From Liolophura sinensis (Eukaryota; Mollusca; Polyplacophora; Chitonida; Chitonidae), in contig NC_088299.1 of NCBI RefSeq assembly GCF_032854445.1, forward strand, positions 11,837,608 to 11,897,607: a DNA stretch of 60,000 bases, written 5' to 3'. A program made the position numbers and the translations under genes. Within the stretch, counting starts at the first letter, position 1. The number at the start of each line of letters is the position of its first letter. The notes below the pieces were generated by a model. It did not search any database and was not told the DNA's origin. It saw only the letters and a program-made list of their open reading frames with translations. Positions 24,713-53,490 of this stretch are shown piece by piece.

Positions 24713-24883
24713 TGAAACTTTATACTGTAAAGTTACAGTGCATTCGACACTGTGGTCAGTATGATACTTGTAGCTCAATTTTATATCAAAATATGAATTT
24801 AAGCCTGTAGGTTTAAAATGATAAAAGTTAATAGCACCCCGTAGAATAGAATAAAAGTGTATCGGTTGTAAAAAAAAAGTGTA
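24713..24883 (+). repeat. 171-bp direct repeat, copy 1
   Basis: From TGAAACTTTATACTGTAAAG to AAAAAAAAAGTGTA. Only about three single-base differences from the second copy at 25541-25711, 828 bases downstream. Confidence 0.93.
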
Positions 24884-25540
24884 TGAGGTATTATAGTTCT
24901 TTCATAAACTCTCAAATTTTTGATATATTCTGGAGGAGTACAAAATAAGAGTACATAAATATAGAGCGTATAATCAAGTTGTCAATCATAAAGGCTATGG
25001 GCAAATCTTGCTTAAAACTTTTTGAACTGCGGAGGTCAAGCACTAAGAGACACGCTGAGGAGGCCCTGTGGGAGGGGGTACTGACACACGGTATTGATAG
25101 GTAGTACAACCGGCGTCACGGTCTCGTGCTCAATCACTTTGTTCATCTCGGGTAAATACGGGAAAGGCTGAGAATAGGCTTGTTTGTATTTCATGGCCAC
25201 CTTAACTGTTAACTAAAAAACGAACTTTTCAAAAAGCTTTGATCAACATGCTTAAAAACTTGGTTAACGTGATGGGTAGAAGGCATAGTCAGACCGTGAA
25301 GCACAGTATCACCGGTTTTTGAACCATACAAAGTTATACATTATCATCTCGATTAAACAGAAAGTACTTGCAGTTTTCTCACCAACACTTTTCAATTTAA
25401 ATTTACAAGCTGTACGTCTTTATGTGCCATACGAAGGTGTAAATTTGCACAATTTTTGTAATAAATTCAACTGATCGGCATATTGCATTTACCCTTGTAT
25501 ATATGTTTTTAAATTGGCCAACCTGTGTTACGTTTTACAA

Positions 25541-25711
25541 TGAAACTTAATACTGTAAAGTTACAGTGCATTTGACACTGTGGTCAGTATGATACTTGTA
25601 GCTCAATTTTATATCAAAATATGAATTTAAGCCTGTAGGTTTAAAATGATAAAAGTTAATAGCACCCCGTAGAATAGAATAAAGGTGTATCGGTTGTAAA
25701 AAAAAAGTGTA
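25541..25711 (+). repeat. 171-bp direct repeat, copy 2
   Basis: From TGAAACTTAATACTGTAAAG to AAAAAAAAAGTGTA. Non-coding. It could be a recent segmental duplication, two insertions of one element, or the terminal repeats of a miniature LTR-like element. No flanking target duplication supports the last option. Confidence 0.93.
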
Positions 25712-26329
25712 AAACAGATGTAATTTGTATGATAAGGCAGAATCAAAATGGTCCCGCACTGTATTTTAAACTCTTTTGCTCCTTGGCGTAGAAGAAGAAT
25801 ATAAATTGGTTATAGTCGAACGATTATTTACACTATTTTCCTCTTGAACGGCGAATGATGCAAGTAACAAATAACAAAAAATGATGTAGTCTTGTTTAAA
25901 TACTAAACCAGTTCTATATAGCTAGCGTATATTCACATTTAACAGTGAAGTGATAATGTCCATGTTGGTGTTTACATGTATGCTATCCCTGACGTCAAGC
26001 TTGATGCATGTTCCAGGGGTGTTCGAATTATTGTCACCTATACCAAAAGATTAAACTAAAATACATGGGCATACAAAGTGTTTGAAAATATCACACACGA
26101 ATTATAAATTATATAAATACATATATATTACCACGTGGTTTTTGTTAAAGGGAGGTATCCAAATATCTGGTACCAATACCAGACACTCATTGGTTGAGCC
26201 AGTGTAATGAGGATTAGTCCTTAACCAATCAGGTTGGGTGTTCTACTCCAGTCTTCGCTGATTGGACTGTGCTTTATGAACGAAACGCCGCATTACATCA
26301 GATAAACAAGTGTGCCAAGTCTTTTCGGG

Positions 26330-26490
26330 CACTTGACCAGTGAGGATGGGCGTTCAAATCTAGCTCTGGCTGCTTTATGGCTACATATCAGGAGAATTGT
26401 CAGGCACCTGGCGAACGTCGGTGGTGTACTCTGGGCACTCCGGTTCCTTCCATCATTGCTTGAACCGGTCTGACGTTATTTAAATAGCCA
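26330..26490 (+). repeat. SINE C, tRNA-derived
   Basis: B-box-like GTTCAAATCTAGCTC, then TCAGGCACCTGGCGAACGTC, GGCACTCCGGTTCCTTCCAT and a GACGTTATTTAAATA end. The A-box region is only vaguely recognisable. Confidence 0.6.
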
Positions 26491-27580
26491 TTTAAACACC
26501 AGTTAAGTACATAAATAACCTTGTCAATGAGGATGCGCAGGTTAATGAATATAGAGAGCTACTTACCAGCCCTTCTCTCTTTTTTCATGGGTGTCCCTTA
26601 CTCGTGCGGGGATTAAGCTCTTACAATTGATGTTTCTACTGACTCACAAACCGGATTTCCGGGCAATTATTTGTAAAGGTGAGCTTATCTGGTGTTCAAA
26701 ATATACATTAACATATACTGTATACAGCTTTTACAATATTGTGATGAGTCCAGTCCTACGTGCCTGTCGACACGCGCACCGAATACTTCGCTTGATCTGC
26801 GTTTAATACAGCCCACTCCTTGAGCAAACAGTGTTGAAATTCATGCTCTCGCAACTTTCCGTCTTCATCGCGTTTTTTAGCGTTCAAGGGACAGTCTGGT
26901 ATAGTAGAGCATTCTCGTTACAGCGCATGCGCGTCTCTCCAATGCCCGCTACACCATTGCCACCATTAATCGAATTTGACGTTTTGCACTTCATGCGACA
27001 CTCGTGAGAGTGTTTTATGCGCAGTCGTCGTGCGGATCTATAATTATCATTCTATAATACAATGTCCGTGAAGATTAATAAATTGCACCACTCATTACCT
27101 AATGATGCTAAAGCTATATAAGTTGTTACATTTGAGTATTTTCGTGAACAGTTAGAAAAAACCCGTAACTGCGGTGAATTGACAAGACGCCGATTAAGTG
27201 TGACCATTTGTCAGCTTTCGCACACTGTCGTCACTTGTCCGTTTTCTTTTTTTTTTCACTCCCAAAGCTGCCGTCTTCATATTTATTACTTTTATGGACT
27301 ACTTGAACCAGTTATTAACAAGCACGCAAATCTCATATTTTACGTTAGCGTCGGTAAATATGGACAGAGCGTCAGAATCTCTGGCAATCTGCTAATCTAC
27401 TAGAGGTTGTTTATTCATCTTGTTGAATTAGGTGGCCACGTGTACTTCGACCAGTTGTAATCAAACCGCAACTGAGATACAATTTTATTAACGACAACTT
27501 ATATACGAGCATGGTAAACCATTTGAATACTCATATTTTCAGGTCATTCGCCGGTTGAACATTCCTTGGGTCTTTCCCAA

Positions 27581-27615
27581 GGTTTGTGTTAAACAACGTT
27601 TGTGTTAAACAACGT
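27581..27615. repeat. 17-bp tandem duplication
   Basis: GTTTGTGTTAAACAACG occurs twice back to back. Confidence 0.9.
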
Positions 27616-27649
27616 TTTGGGAATTGACCTTGCGATTATTGACCTTGAA

Positions 27650-28160
27650 TGTCCATTTTAGGTGACAACTGGTATACCCATGCCTTTTTCAACGCATAGA
27701 ATTTTGCCATGCTTTAATGTGATTGTATATTGCATGACAACACAGCATTTTGAGTAATTCTAGACCAGTGACGTCTAATAAACTGCAACTAACATCACTG
27801 CATTTTTTATTATAATAACCATGCTTATGCCATGCTGGTAGGGGACCTCTGTGTTGCCACTTTGAACCTTATACATAGAGCGTTGCAATAAAGCCCTATA
27901 GCTAAGGTAAACTGACAATAAAACGTAAAAGCGAGGCGAGTTACCAGTTAAGTTGTTGTGGTATCCAGCACATTATTTTATTTGATATTTTTATTTATTT
28001 ATTTTTAAGATGAACTTCTTAAGTTGTAAATGTTCATTTGGCATATGTTCATAAGGTATGTTTTAGTTTCGGACGGTTGCTCATCACAGTTAAGTGTTGC
28101 CTTTCTTGTCGATTAACCTCTGACTAGTGAGGCTCGTCTGGTCAAGAACTGTGTCTGGTA
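27650..28160 (-). repeat. Interspersed repeat family X, copy in reverse
   Basis: Read on the minus strand it gives GTTTATTAGACGTCACTGG, TCTAGAATTACTCAAAATGC and TGTTGTCATGCAATATAC. On the + side AGTTGTAAATGTTCATTTGG and GTCGATTAACCTCTGACTAG are the reverse of the proximal blocks. Confidence 0.55.
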
Positions 28161-31097
28161 TTTGCTGAAGTGCAGTAGGTTACTCCGTGCATGCATTCCA
28201 TTTTTTCCCATAAACTGACATCTGTGGTATCACTCTAAATAGTGTTTAAAGAAAACACACACATGATGACGGTGGAGAGTTGACAAAACTACAGGGAATA
28301 TCCGCTCACGTCAAATGTGTATATTTCTTTAATGTATAATACTTTATATAACTTCAATACTGTACAAAAAAGAAAAAAAGCACTAACAGTCGTCTATAAA
28401 AATCATTTTATTCCAAAGCAAAAATTATACCCTAGTATTTAAAATACTAAACGAGACCCTTACCGCAATACTGTGTAACAATACTCAACCAGACACAGCA
28501 GACTCGTACATTTACCAAACAATACAACATGCTCATTTCGTATATACTCGTAGTCCTACATAGCATGATGTGTTTGGAAGACCACACAAACTCAAATACA
28601 TATATCTCCAGTATTATCAAATACATCTCCAATCATATACCCAGGATAAAACAGTATGGACATTTTAAGAAAATAAAGGCAGCAGTATATTGTATTACAA
28701 TATTCAAAAGGTTGCAATAATTCAGTTTGACTAATTTATTGGCACTTACACGATGAATTAGTCAAAACAAGTTCCGAAAACAGATGTACAAAATAAGAGG
28801 ACAGAATCCGTCACAAATACAGCATAAACTTTGAGATCTACAGTCCAAACAATAAACAAACAATTATGGCTGAAACGTTTGCGTGTCCTTGACGATGAAA
28901 AAGTTACATGCTGTTTGGGGCAAAATGTCCACTGTGCAAACAAAATGAAACTTTATAAGAGTTTTTCCAAAAGCAGAATGAGCACATTTGTCGGAACAAT
29001 GATGAGTTATGAATTACGCCCGAGCTATATCTATTTGCTAGAACTCCCATACCCCTCCCCCCTCCCCCAGCCCTCCACCCACATTCCACCTGAAAGTCAA
29101 TGCGAGGTTTAAATTAGCCACAGTAGTTAGACATTTGCCTTAGACAGTATGCGTAACTAACCACGACTGAGGCATTGCAAGAGGCAGGCGAGGTTTTGCG
29201 AGATCAAAAACATGATTCGTGGCCGTGGTTTCGTTTGCTTTCGCCATGATTGCACATGTCTCAGTTCATCTCATCTTCGGACGATGATTTTCAGTCTCTT
29301 TTAATTAGATAAATACAGCCCGACTTACTAAAATAGAAGTTGTGTTATTTAAATGTCGGGACGGTCTGGGATGCTGATGTGGTTTATTTTGAAACACAAT
29401 ATCCTAAAATTGAAGCGGTAAATATTAATCATATGCAAAATGTATTAAATGCCGAAATATGGATAAAGTCATGAATTAATGCCCCATGAAAATGTACGAA
29501 TCTCTATATAAAATATAATAACTTCATAAACACGACTCATGAAAGGCACAATTGTAAATAGGTAAAACAATGTATAGTCTAAATCAAGTTAACATGAGAA
29601 ATACTCAAGTCACGCTTTAAAATGCATGCAGCAATATACTTAATATCTCGTGTGACAGTTATATTCAAAATAACTCTTCATGTTCGTGCCACAATACAGA
29701 CTAGCATCTTCATGCAGATTCATTTTCTAAGTAAAACGTACATAAATATTTAGTCGGAGTTATGACACGTTGTTCAGTTGAACCAAGACCGTCCTGCTTG
29801 CACTTTGCAACTGATCTTATAACCTATCGATGGCCTTTTAACCATGTGGACGATTCGATGATCAGCAACGAATAATTTTGCACAAGGCACTTACGGCGTT
29901 CTATGTGAAAGCAGTTAAGAACGTACGTGCTACTAATAAAAAAACACTGTGTGTAACATATTTTTATTGTAAATATTTCACGAACACAAAAATACGAAAT
30001 ACTTTAATTCCTGTTAGGCCTACTGATATATCCACATTAACACAATTGCAGTAGGTGCTGCTTTAGTGTCTTATAGAGAGTAGACAAATACAATAGGCGC
30101 CGTTTTAGGATAATATGTATACTGAGGGTTATGAAATTCATTTTATACCGCAAAATGGCGCTTTGTACAACTTGGATCCTGGGTCATTGTTGTGGCCAAT
30201 CTGTTTTGTTACGAAACGCTCAAGTTACCAAACTACGTATTTGAACGTCTTTTGTTCTTACGACGTCTTCACCGTTTGTCTTTTTGGGACCGTAACGTGT
30301 CAGAGAAAATTGACGACACTGCCGGGTCCAAGGCGAAGCCCATTAAAGAGGCTTGAAACAGTACAGATCCTGACAGAACCAGAAAACCAAAACATCAGGC
30401 AGAAACTCACAATAACAAAGAGAAACCCAAAAATCAAAGGGAAGCTAAAAAGAGTTTCTAAAGGGCAAGACGAATGGATCATACCGTCAATGACAAAGCC
30501 TATATAAGACACAGAAGACACCAATAGGTATGACACCACAGTAGGTGAAAATGTAAACAGTGCCACTTAAACCAAACAAAGTGTTAAAATTTAACACTTT
30601 CACCATCAGTAACATCAATTAGAACGATCCGGTTAAAGGCAACTGGCCCAACATAGGCCTATAGTTTTAAGCTAACCAAGTGCAATGTTTTCTGTGCTTG
30701 GATTTCAAAACCGGATTGTCTCTTCTTGTTCACAAAAACAAATCGCCACAACCTTGCCTATGCTTACTACAATAACGCTAATCACTATTATTAAAGCATT
30801 GTTTATGTACTTTACCATTGGTGACAGGGACTGCATGTTGACATCTAGAAGATAGCAGAATCCTATAATTCGGAATTGTAACGATGCAGTTACCTCCCTT
30901 GCATCAGGCCTACCGTCCAACGAGGCAGCCAGATCGCGAGATTCCCGTGTGATTTGGAAAGAGCCGTTTATGATCACCAGCTTTGCCCATCAGCTCCCAG
31001 TGTTAAACCTTTCTATGTAGGGACATGAGCAATGTATCTGCGGCCTAGTGATGTCATATACCGTCCGTACAGATATGGCCGTTGTCTGATTTAATCA
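28161..31097. other. 3' flank of gene 2, non-coding
   Basis: No exon, SINE or tandem repeat supported. The left part must include the 3' UTR of gene 2; no polyadenylation signal can be placed with confidence. Overlapping open frames near 30115-30566 on both strands are discussed under rejected items. Confidence 0.5.
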
Positions 31098-46937
<15,840 letters not shown>

Positions 46938-46958
46938 GGTGAGACTTGGCTGTTACCT
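46938..46958 (-). other. Gene 2 probable 5' UTR segment
   Basis: Twenty-one bases between a candidate splice acceptor and the ATG. Inferred only from the acceptor-like sequence; no promoter is visible. Confidence 0.4.
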
Positions 46959-46974
46959 CTGTGTCAAGAAATAA

Positions 46975-49900
46975 AATTATAAAATAATATCATTACACAA
47001 AATCTTTCTACAAAACACAATGTCTTTGATCACCGAGGTGTTTAAACCTATTTACAGAGTTCAATTTGGTCAAACGATACAGTGAAATCTAAATTACCAA
47101 GGGGTCAACTGCTAACCCGATCACACTGACCCAATACGCCGCATCTCTTCAGTTTTATACTAAAGCTTCTTCAGTCAGTAGACGTATACACATATATTCA
47201 AACCCTGATACATTCACTGAAGGCTTACATGCGGGGGCGATACTGTACATGTGACTCTCCTGTGAAGTATGTTTTATTGATATACAAAATCAATACTTTA
47301 TTTGAATTTCTAATTAGGCTGATGAAATCTGGTTTATACCTGATATATGAAAATGTACAAAGCCCAGCAATACCTGGAATTTTTGTTTTATACTTACACA
47401 AAACTTCACAGAATGATGCAATATATATTAACAGCACATGTTGACACTTTCAAGCATATAAACCACCTGCTGTGCACCAGAACTTCTGATATATAACAGC
47501 CCCTCATGTACACATAACAGTCATATACATGTACGTAGACCGTTCGTTAAACCAGGGCGAAATTTGAACAAACTGTATGAGGATATACATTCTGCTCTGT
47601 TAATGTGCACATTAAAAGAAGTAAACCATCTGTTATCTTTATTTATCAGTATACCGCGCGAAGAAACGTAAGATTGTTACAAATAACATCGTAAAATGTA
47701 ACAACCGGTATTTGTACACTAGTTCTCAAAACTCAAATCCTAAGTAGGTGCCGATGCCGAACAACTTTTCGTTATCAAGTTTGCTTAACTCAGTCTGTTT
47801 TAGCCAGTTTGTGTTATATATAACTCAACAAACAATGTATGTCTTTAAACTCAAGGTTTACACCTGAATCGCTGCATCGTTAAACAACTGAAGGTGGGTG
47901 ATTCTTAAGAAAACATAGAATTCTACTTTAGTGTGTTGTCTTTTGTTAAATGACAGAGCCTACAAACATCGGAAGATATCTACTGGATTTTCCTCGGGGC
48001 AAATAAAGAAATCTTTTGTTTTAATGACCTCGCGACCTTACGACATGCAGGCACGGGAACATAAAACACCCAGGGTTTGTAGAAACAACGTAGTTTTAAT
48101 AACTAGCGTAATAACAGCATACGGCATTTCAGAGATGTCCGCTTGCACCTCCACTCAAGCCCCTGCGCCCACTAATCACAGAGAGTTTATTGTGAGCAAA
48201 TTCAAATTTCACGAGTTGTAAGAACCAGATGTGAATGTTTGCAGTGCACAATAACTGAACTGGACAAGACTACTCGATGCATCTACCCTTGCGTCTTCCA
48301 ACGGCTTTGAGCCAACATAGACACAAATGTACTTGTTTATGCTGTGATTTGTTTTGCTTGAGTGTTGATTTGCCGTTATATTGACCTCTATTCCATGAGA
48401 TATTCAATTCAATTCAAGACAATTCTTCAGCAGACAATGCAATGTTCATTCATTGAAGCCGAGTTAGTTGACCTGGAATGTATTTGCAAAGGTTTCTATT
48501 TTCTTTTCGTTGTGGTATAATGACGATAACAAATTACTACGCTCGCTATCAGCTGAACTGCCAGATCAACGTTGATAAGCTAGAACGATCTAAAATTGAC
48601 AGCGAGTCTGTTTGCGATAGCGCACTGTATTTGAGGCAACTCTTCAAACTGGGTATTACGAATCGTGACGTCTAGCTCCAGTTAATATTATACGGGATCT
48701 ACTTGTATAGTGGACTTCAGACGATACCTAATAGACGATATGTTGGTTTCCACCACAGACCTAGGCGAAACGAGATATGTGGGTCAGGGCGAGATCTTCT
48801 CTTGAAACTTTTAATTCAACGTGGACATTTATACTGCATACAGGCAACAAAGGCTATAGATGATGTTAAACATACATACATACATAAATAAGTAAATAAA
48901 TAAATAAATAAATCAGCGGTACAGTGAACATGTTGACAGAGTCGTTGTTGAACGAACTTTTTGCTCAAATCTGAATAATTATTTCCTTGACTGAAGTGTT
49001 GAAATCAATTTCACATGTGTTCTCAATTTTACAACTGATGTGAAGCAAAGCAAAATCAATAGTCTTGTGTATATTATAAAACAACAAGTTAACCCACCAC
49101 AGTCTGACAGTTATTTCCCCGTTCCCAGTAAAGAGCTGAAAGCGACTCATTCTAAGCGTATTTTTTCAATTATGAATCGGTTTACCTTTTCCGAGAAGAT
49201 AACCGCGCTGTACAGATATCTTGCAATTACAGCATTTTTGCTCTTGGCACCACTACAATGTCTATACATGCAACTAAAACACTGCCAAATGCACCTGCAC
49301 CTATAGGAGCACAGTTCACTGAAACCAGTTAGTATTACATCTACACAGACTAAAGAATGCGAGGTGTATACACGTTATTATGCTGTAGCAGCAATCAGCG
49401 TTAAGCTCGTGTCGAGTCCTTCAAAACATCATAAAATAAGACCTGAGCACCATTCCAGCTTCTCAGAAAACGTACCTGTTCTGACTTGGCAGTACCTAAG
49501 ACTCAACCCCCTCAAACCCAGTAACCCTGGTGCTTTAGCCTGGCCCAGATTAACGTCATTCCTGTCTGCCTGTGGCGTTTCACCAAAAAATAACACCTCT
49601 CCCAGACCGCTTCCAGTGAGAGGTTACCGACACCACAAACACCTCCAGATTCGCAACTGGCGAGCTTTGACACACAAGCCAAGTACAGCCCTATACTGTT
49701 GTTGTTTGTAACCTTGTACTCAAGGACTCACGAAACCACTTCTCCCAACAGTTCTTTCCAGGCTGGTTCCTTCGGAAGAACATATTATCCCAAGTTTAAA
49801 AAGAAACATTGATATGACAATGGTTTGCGCCCCTAACTCACTATTATGTTAAAGCTAGCTACCATTAGTTGTCAACTTATGCTACCAAAATTATATAGTT

Positions 49901-50327
49901 AACCCTTCCGTTTGTTCCTAAGACAACTTTGTGCTCTAAGCTCTAGGGGCCAGGAAGCTAGTTCCCCCAGCAGTATCTTCTTGTCTGGACTGGTTCTTTT
50001 CGCGGACGCTTTTGGTTGTCGTCAAAAATATGCCAACGATTTGTGGTTTAATTCAGTTTCCTGTTAAAAATTGTCCCAATGTCAACATCAAGTGCTTTCC
50101 TTATTCTCAAGGCGCAAAAATATTCGAGTCCCGCAAGGAATTTGTGCTATTTGATTAGTGGTATATGTTCAAACTTTCCTTCAAAGCAAAGTTCAAATGT
50201 TACCAAAATCATATACCAAATAGATAGCAAGAAGATACCAAAGCTATCGATTTCGATGCGAGATATATACTAATGGGTCAGCTGTATGTTGCAACTCGAC
50301 CTCCAATATTACCAAGACCATACATTT
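46975..50327. other. Upstream of gene 2, nothing strong
   Basis: No supported exon. Near 48840-48912 a GATGTTAAACATACATACAT stretch with an AAAT tail looks like the 3' end of a retroposon whose body I do not recognise. The non-coding first exon and promoter of gene 2 probably lie somewhere here or beyond. Confidence 0.45.
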
Positions 50328-50467
50328 TTTTTATTTCTTTATTTCATTGGTGTTTCACGCCGTACGCAAGAATAGTTCAGTTATACAACGGCGACCAGCA
50401 TTATGATAGGAGGAAACCATAACCATCCGCAGGCTGCTGAAAGACACTCCCACGTACGACCGGAGAG
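50328..50467 (-). repeat. SINE A, 5'-truncated
   Basis: TTTATTTCATTGGTGTTTCA, GCCGTACGCAAGAATAGTTC, GCGACCAGCATTATGATAGG and CACTCCCACGTACGACCGGA. Stops before the tRNA-like head. Confidence 0.85.
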
Positions 50468-51824
50468 TTCGGACAAGAATATGTGTTTTTGGATCAAATT
50501 TATGCTAAAATTCAACCCCAAGCCGACATCAAAAGATAGTATGCTACTATGGTAGTTACATGCCAACTTGACTGTAAGTACATTGGTTATACTTAACTTT
50601 TCCCACACCCTATAAAATAATCTCTTAATTGTAACAGAAGGTCTGTTATACGAGGGATGCTGAATGTATCCTGTTACTGACATAACACTGTCATATTCAT
50701 TGTAATCTCCAGTCAGTCTGCTGCAATGACAGACTACATTCTAGCATCATTCAGACAAACGATTTTTTGTTAAAGCTGAGTAAGACAGCTTTGTTTAGCC
50801 GAACCCAAGATATTTGGGTATAGGTCTTCCTATTTATGACAATGCAGATATCGGTAAGTGGGTGAAACAAGCCTGTGTATTTTGACAGAGCAGCAACACA
50901 ATATAAACACACTTCTGCTATTTACATCAGCTCTTCTATGATCTCATCCGGACAAAATGTCAAGGTAAGAATCGTCTTCCCTAGCTTTTCATCTTTGGCA
51001 GGATCCCAAATGGGTCGGAATCCAGTATACCGACATCTGTCAGATCCACGAGAAAATATGTCACTAGATCTGGAGGATGAACATGTGACGTAACGACAGT
51101 GTATTAAGCAATAAATATGTTCACATGCTATATGTATAATTTGACCTTTGTAGCTACGTAAGCAAATGACAAAAGCTACAGGCGCTGTTTTTGTCATTAC
51201 AATACGACATTGATTCTAAAGATTCCGCAAGGCAGACACGTATTTGCACTAAAAGCCTGCAAAGCAGCAAAAGTAATTTAATTCGTTGACGTGAACAGAC
51301 AATATTACAACACAGATCGGGGAAGTAGGACAAACATATACCACAATCTTTTTGAATACGTATATTTGCTCTATAAGCCTCAACAAATTTCATTTGTTGA
51401 CTTATGCTTTATATAACACGGTGCGTGCCGACGACAACAACCCTGCAGAGTTAAATGTAAATGGACTACTTCATTGATCTCTTATAAGCAGACGTGAAGT
51501 TGCTATTCATGAGAAAAGTGTCCCATTGAAAGAAGTCAGTTTTATCAAGTGACCAACAATATTCAATACCAGTTATAGGTATGGCCCCACAGGCGCATGG
51601 TCTTCGGAACCATCTGAAATGTTTTCTACTGATCAACTTGGAAGTTAATCCGCCCTAGGTAAAACCACATTGCGATGTGGTGTCTGTCATACAATATTCA
51701 TGAGTAGGCCTACGGCAAAAAAACATCAATCAAACAAACTAGAATCCGGATGTTGGAAACATCCCCATCCATCCCACAAACTTTCCAAACATATAAGAAA
51801 GAAAACTAAGAAAAGCTTATAAGC

Positions 51825-51850
51825 TTATAAGCTTATAAATTATAGGACGT
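51825..51850. repeat. AAGCTTAT tandem repeat
   Basis: About three AAGCTTAT units, each containing a HindIII palindrome. Confidence 0.85.
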
Positions 51851-52084
51851 CATTTTGCTGAGTCTGGTGTCATATACCATGTTTCATGAGCCATTCGTGG
51901 TGTGCATTAATTCCACTACAGGCACATCCAGTTTAAATGGAGAAATGTAGCAATCAGAAGAGCATACAGTGCACATGAAAATCTATTGTTGCACTAAGTA
52001 CCTGAAGAGAATAATTATGAAAATGATTACCCGATTGCCTTTAAACTTACTTATGTTAACGTCCAGATGATAGGCAAGAGGTAT

Positions 52085-52235
52085 GGTATGGTAGGTTTCC
52101 CGGGGGAAACCCACGATAATATATATAACGCGAAGATAATATAAATAAGGTGAAGATAATGAAGGCAGCATGAAGATAACAAAAGACAATGTGGACAACA
52201 AATGACGATGTGGATAATCAAAGATAATGCAGATA
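52085..52235. repeat. Degenerate GAAGATAAT repeats
   Basis: CGAAGATAATATAAATAAGG, TGAAGATAATGAAGGCAGC and TGAAGATAACAAAAGAC-type units of 16-20 bases, with GGGGGAAACCCACGA (a scrap of SINE A) at the left end. Confidence 0.45.
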
Positions 52236-53344
52236 AACAGATGCTGAAACGTTTTACAGGGTTAGTAATTTATGTAGTATAAGACGCTTTGTGTAAACAT
52301 CGTCTCATACTCTCATGGTAAACCATCTAATTTTCGTAAATGTCGCATTGGTTTATAAGGTGAATGGGCAAACCGGAATGGTGAGGTTTCAAGTTTTCTC
52401 AGCCAAGTACAGAGAGGCTAATTTCTCAGCTTACGCATTCATACATGTAGGCTATATTATCACATGTAGCGTAAACTTAACTGCACCATTCAGCAGCATT
52501 ATGCCGCCAACACGGTGCCTGTTTTTCCTGGTGGCGTTGCTTGTTGATAAAATTACTGTCTTTTTTTTTTTTTTGAAGAATCGACATGAAGGGTATTATA
52601 TATTAGGTATTATATATCTGGTCACTCCACTCTATGCGTATTTATCAAGCAACTTAAGATTTAAGTCATACATAGCAAGTCCTTAAAAAGTAATAAACTC
52701 AGAATAGGAAAGAACTGGAATTGTTGTTAGTGCAATAAAAAATCAATGTGCAAATTTTAAACATTCTGGAGGCAAACAATTTAATTGTAACTGGGTTTGA
52801 TTTTGCAATTGACGTCATGAGATATTTGATAAATATGGGCCCAGGGGGTAGGTTAGGCACATGACCGGATGTAGTAGTTTTCTACCCGAACCGCCCCTTT
52901 AAAGCAGACATGCGGATTCTTTGCGCGTTTTGGTTGCTTTTACATTCTGTATTCACAAACCGAGCTCATTTAAATCCGTTTCAACACAAGGGACTAATTA
53001 ACTAAGTACATAACCGGAAGTTACTCAAAACATACATCCACCTGACCACGTGGTGTATGCTCAATTAATTGTTGTTTACAAAACCTGTTCATATCACATT
53101 TTGCCTACCGGATGGTGTTTTGACAATTGGCTTTGAGTTTAAGTGTCGGACGCTCTGTGGAGTTATATATGTAATTATTATACCCTAATTATTTTACAGT
53201 TGTCGCCTACATCCAGTTATCTGCAGATTCACCATAAAATACACTAAATACTTTTCATATCTCCTTCTGCTAAACTCCTTAAGTTTCTTTTTAAGAAGAC
53301 GTCGCCACGGTGCGGCTAAAATGCTGCAGAAGTGGCGCTAAGCG

Positions 53345-53490
53345 ATAATGATTCATTCGACACGAAGGCTCCATCGTCTCGGGTGACGTCATAATCATTA
53401 TTCGACACGAAGACCCCATCGTCTCGGGTGACGTCATAATCATTATTCGACACGAAGACCCCATCGTCTCGGGTGACGTCATAATCATTA
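53345..53490. repeat. 45-bp tandem repeat, 3 copies, each with a perfect CRE
   Basis: Unit: CGACACGAAGACCCCATCGT followed by CTCGGGTGACGTCATAATCA. TGACGTCA lies at 53384-53391, 53429-53436 and 53474-53481. Period 45 leaves an open frame on the minus strand, which I regard as incidental. Confidence 0.92.

Noticed and set aside
24713-25711. Small LTR retrotransposon with 171-bp LTRs
   Set aside because: No target duplication, primer-binding site or polypurine tract found, and nothing coding between the repeats.
30115-30566. 130-codon plus-strand frame overlapping an 88-codon hydrophobic minus-strand frame
   Set aside because: Hydrophobicity of the minus frame follows from A/C-rich plus-strand composition. 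No recognised domain, no paired splice sites of quality, no paralogue in the window.
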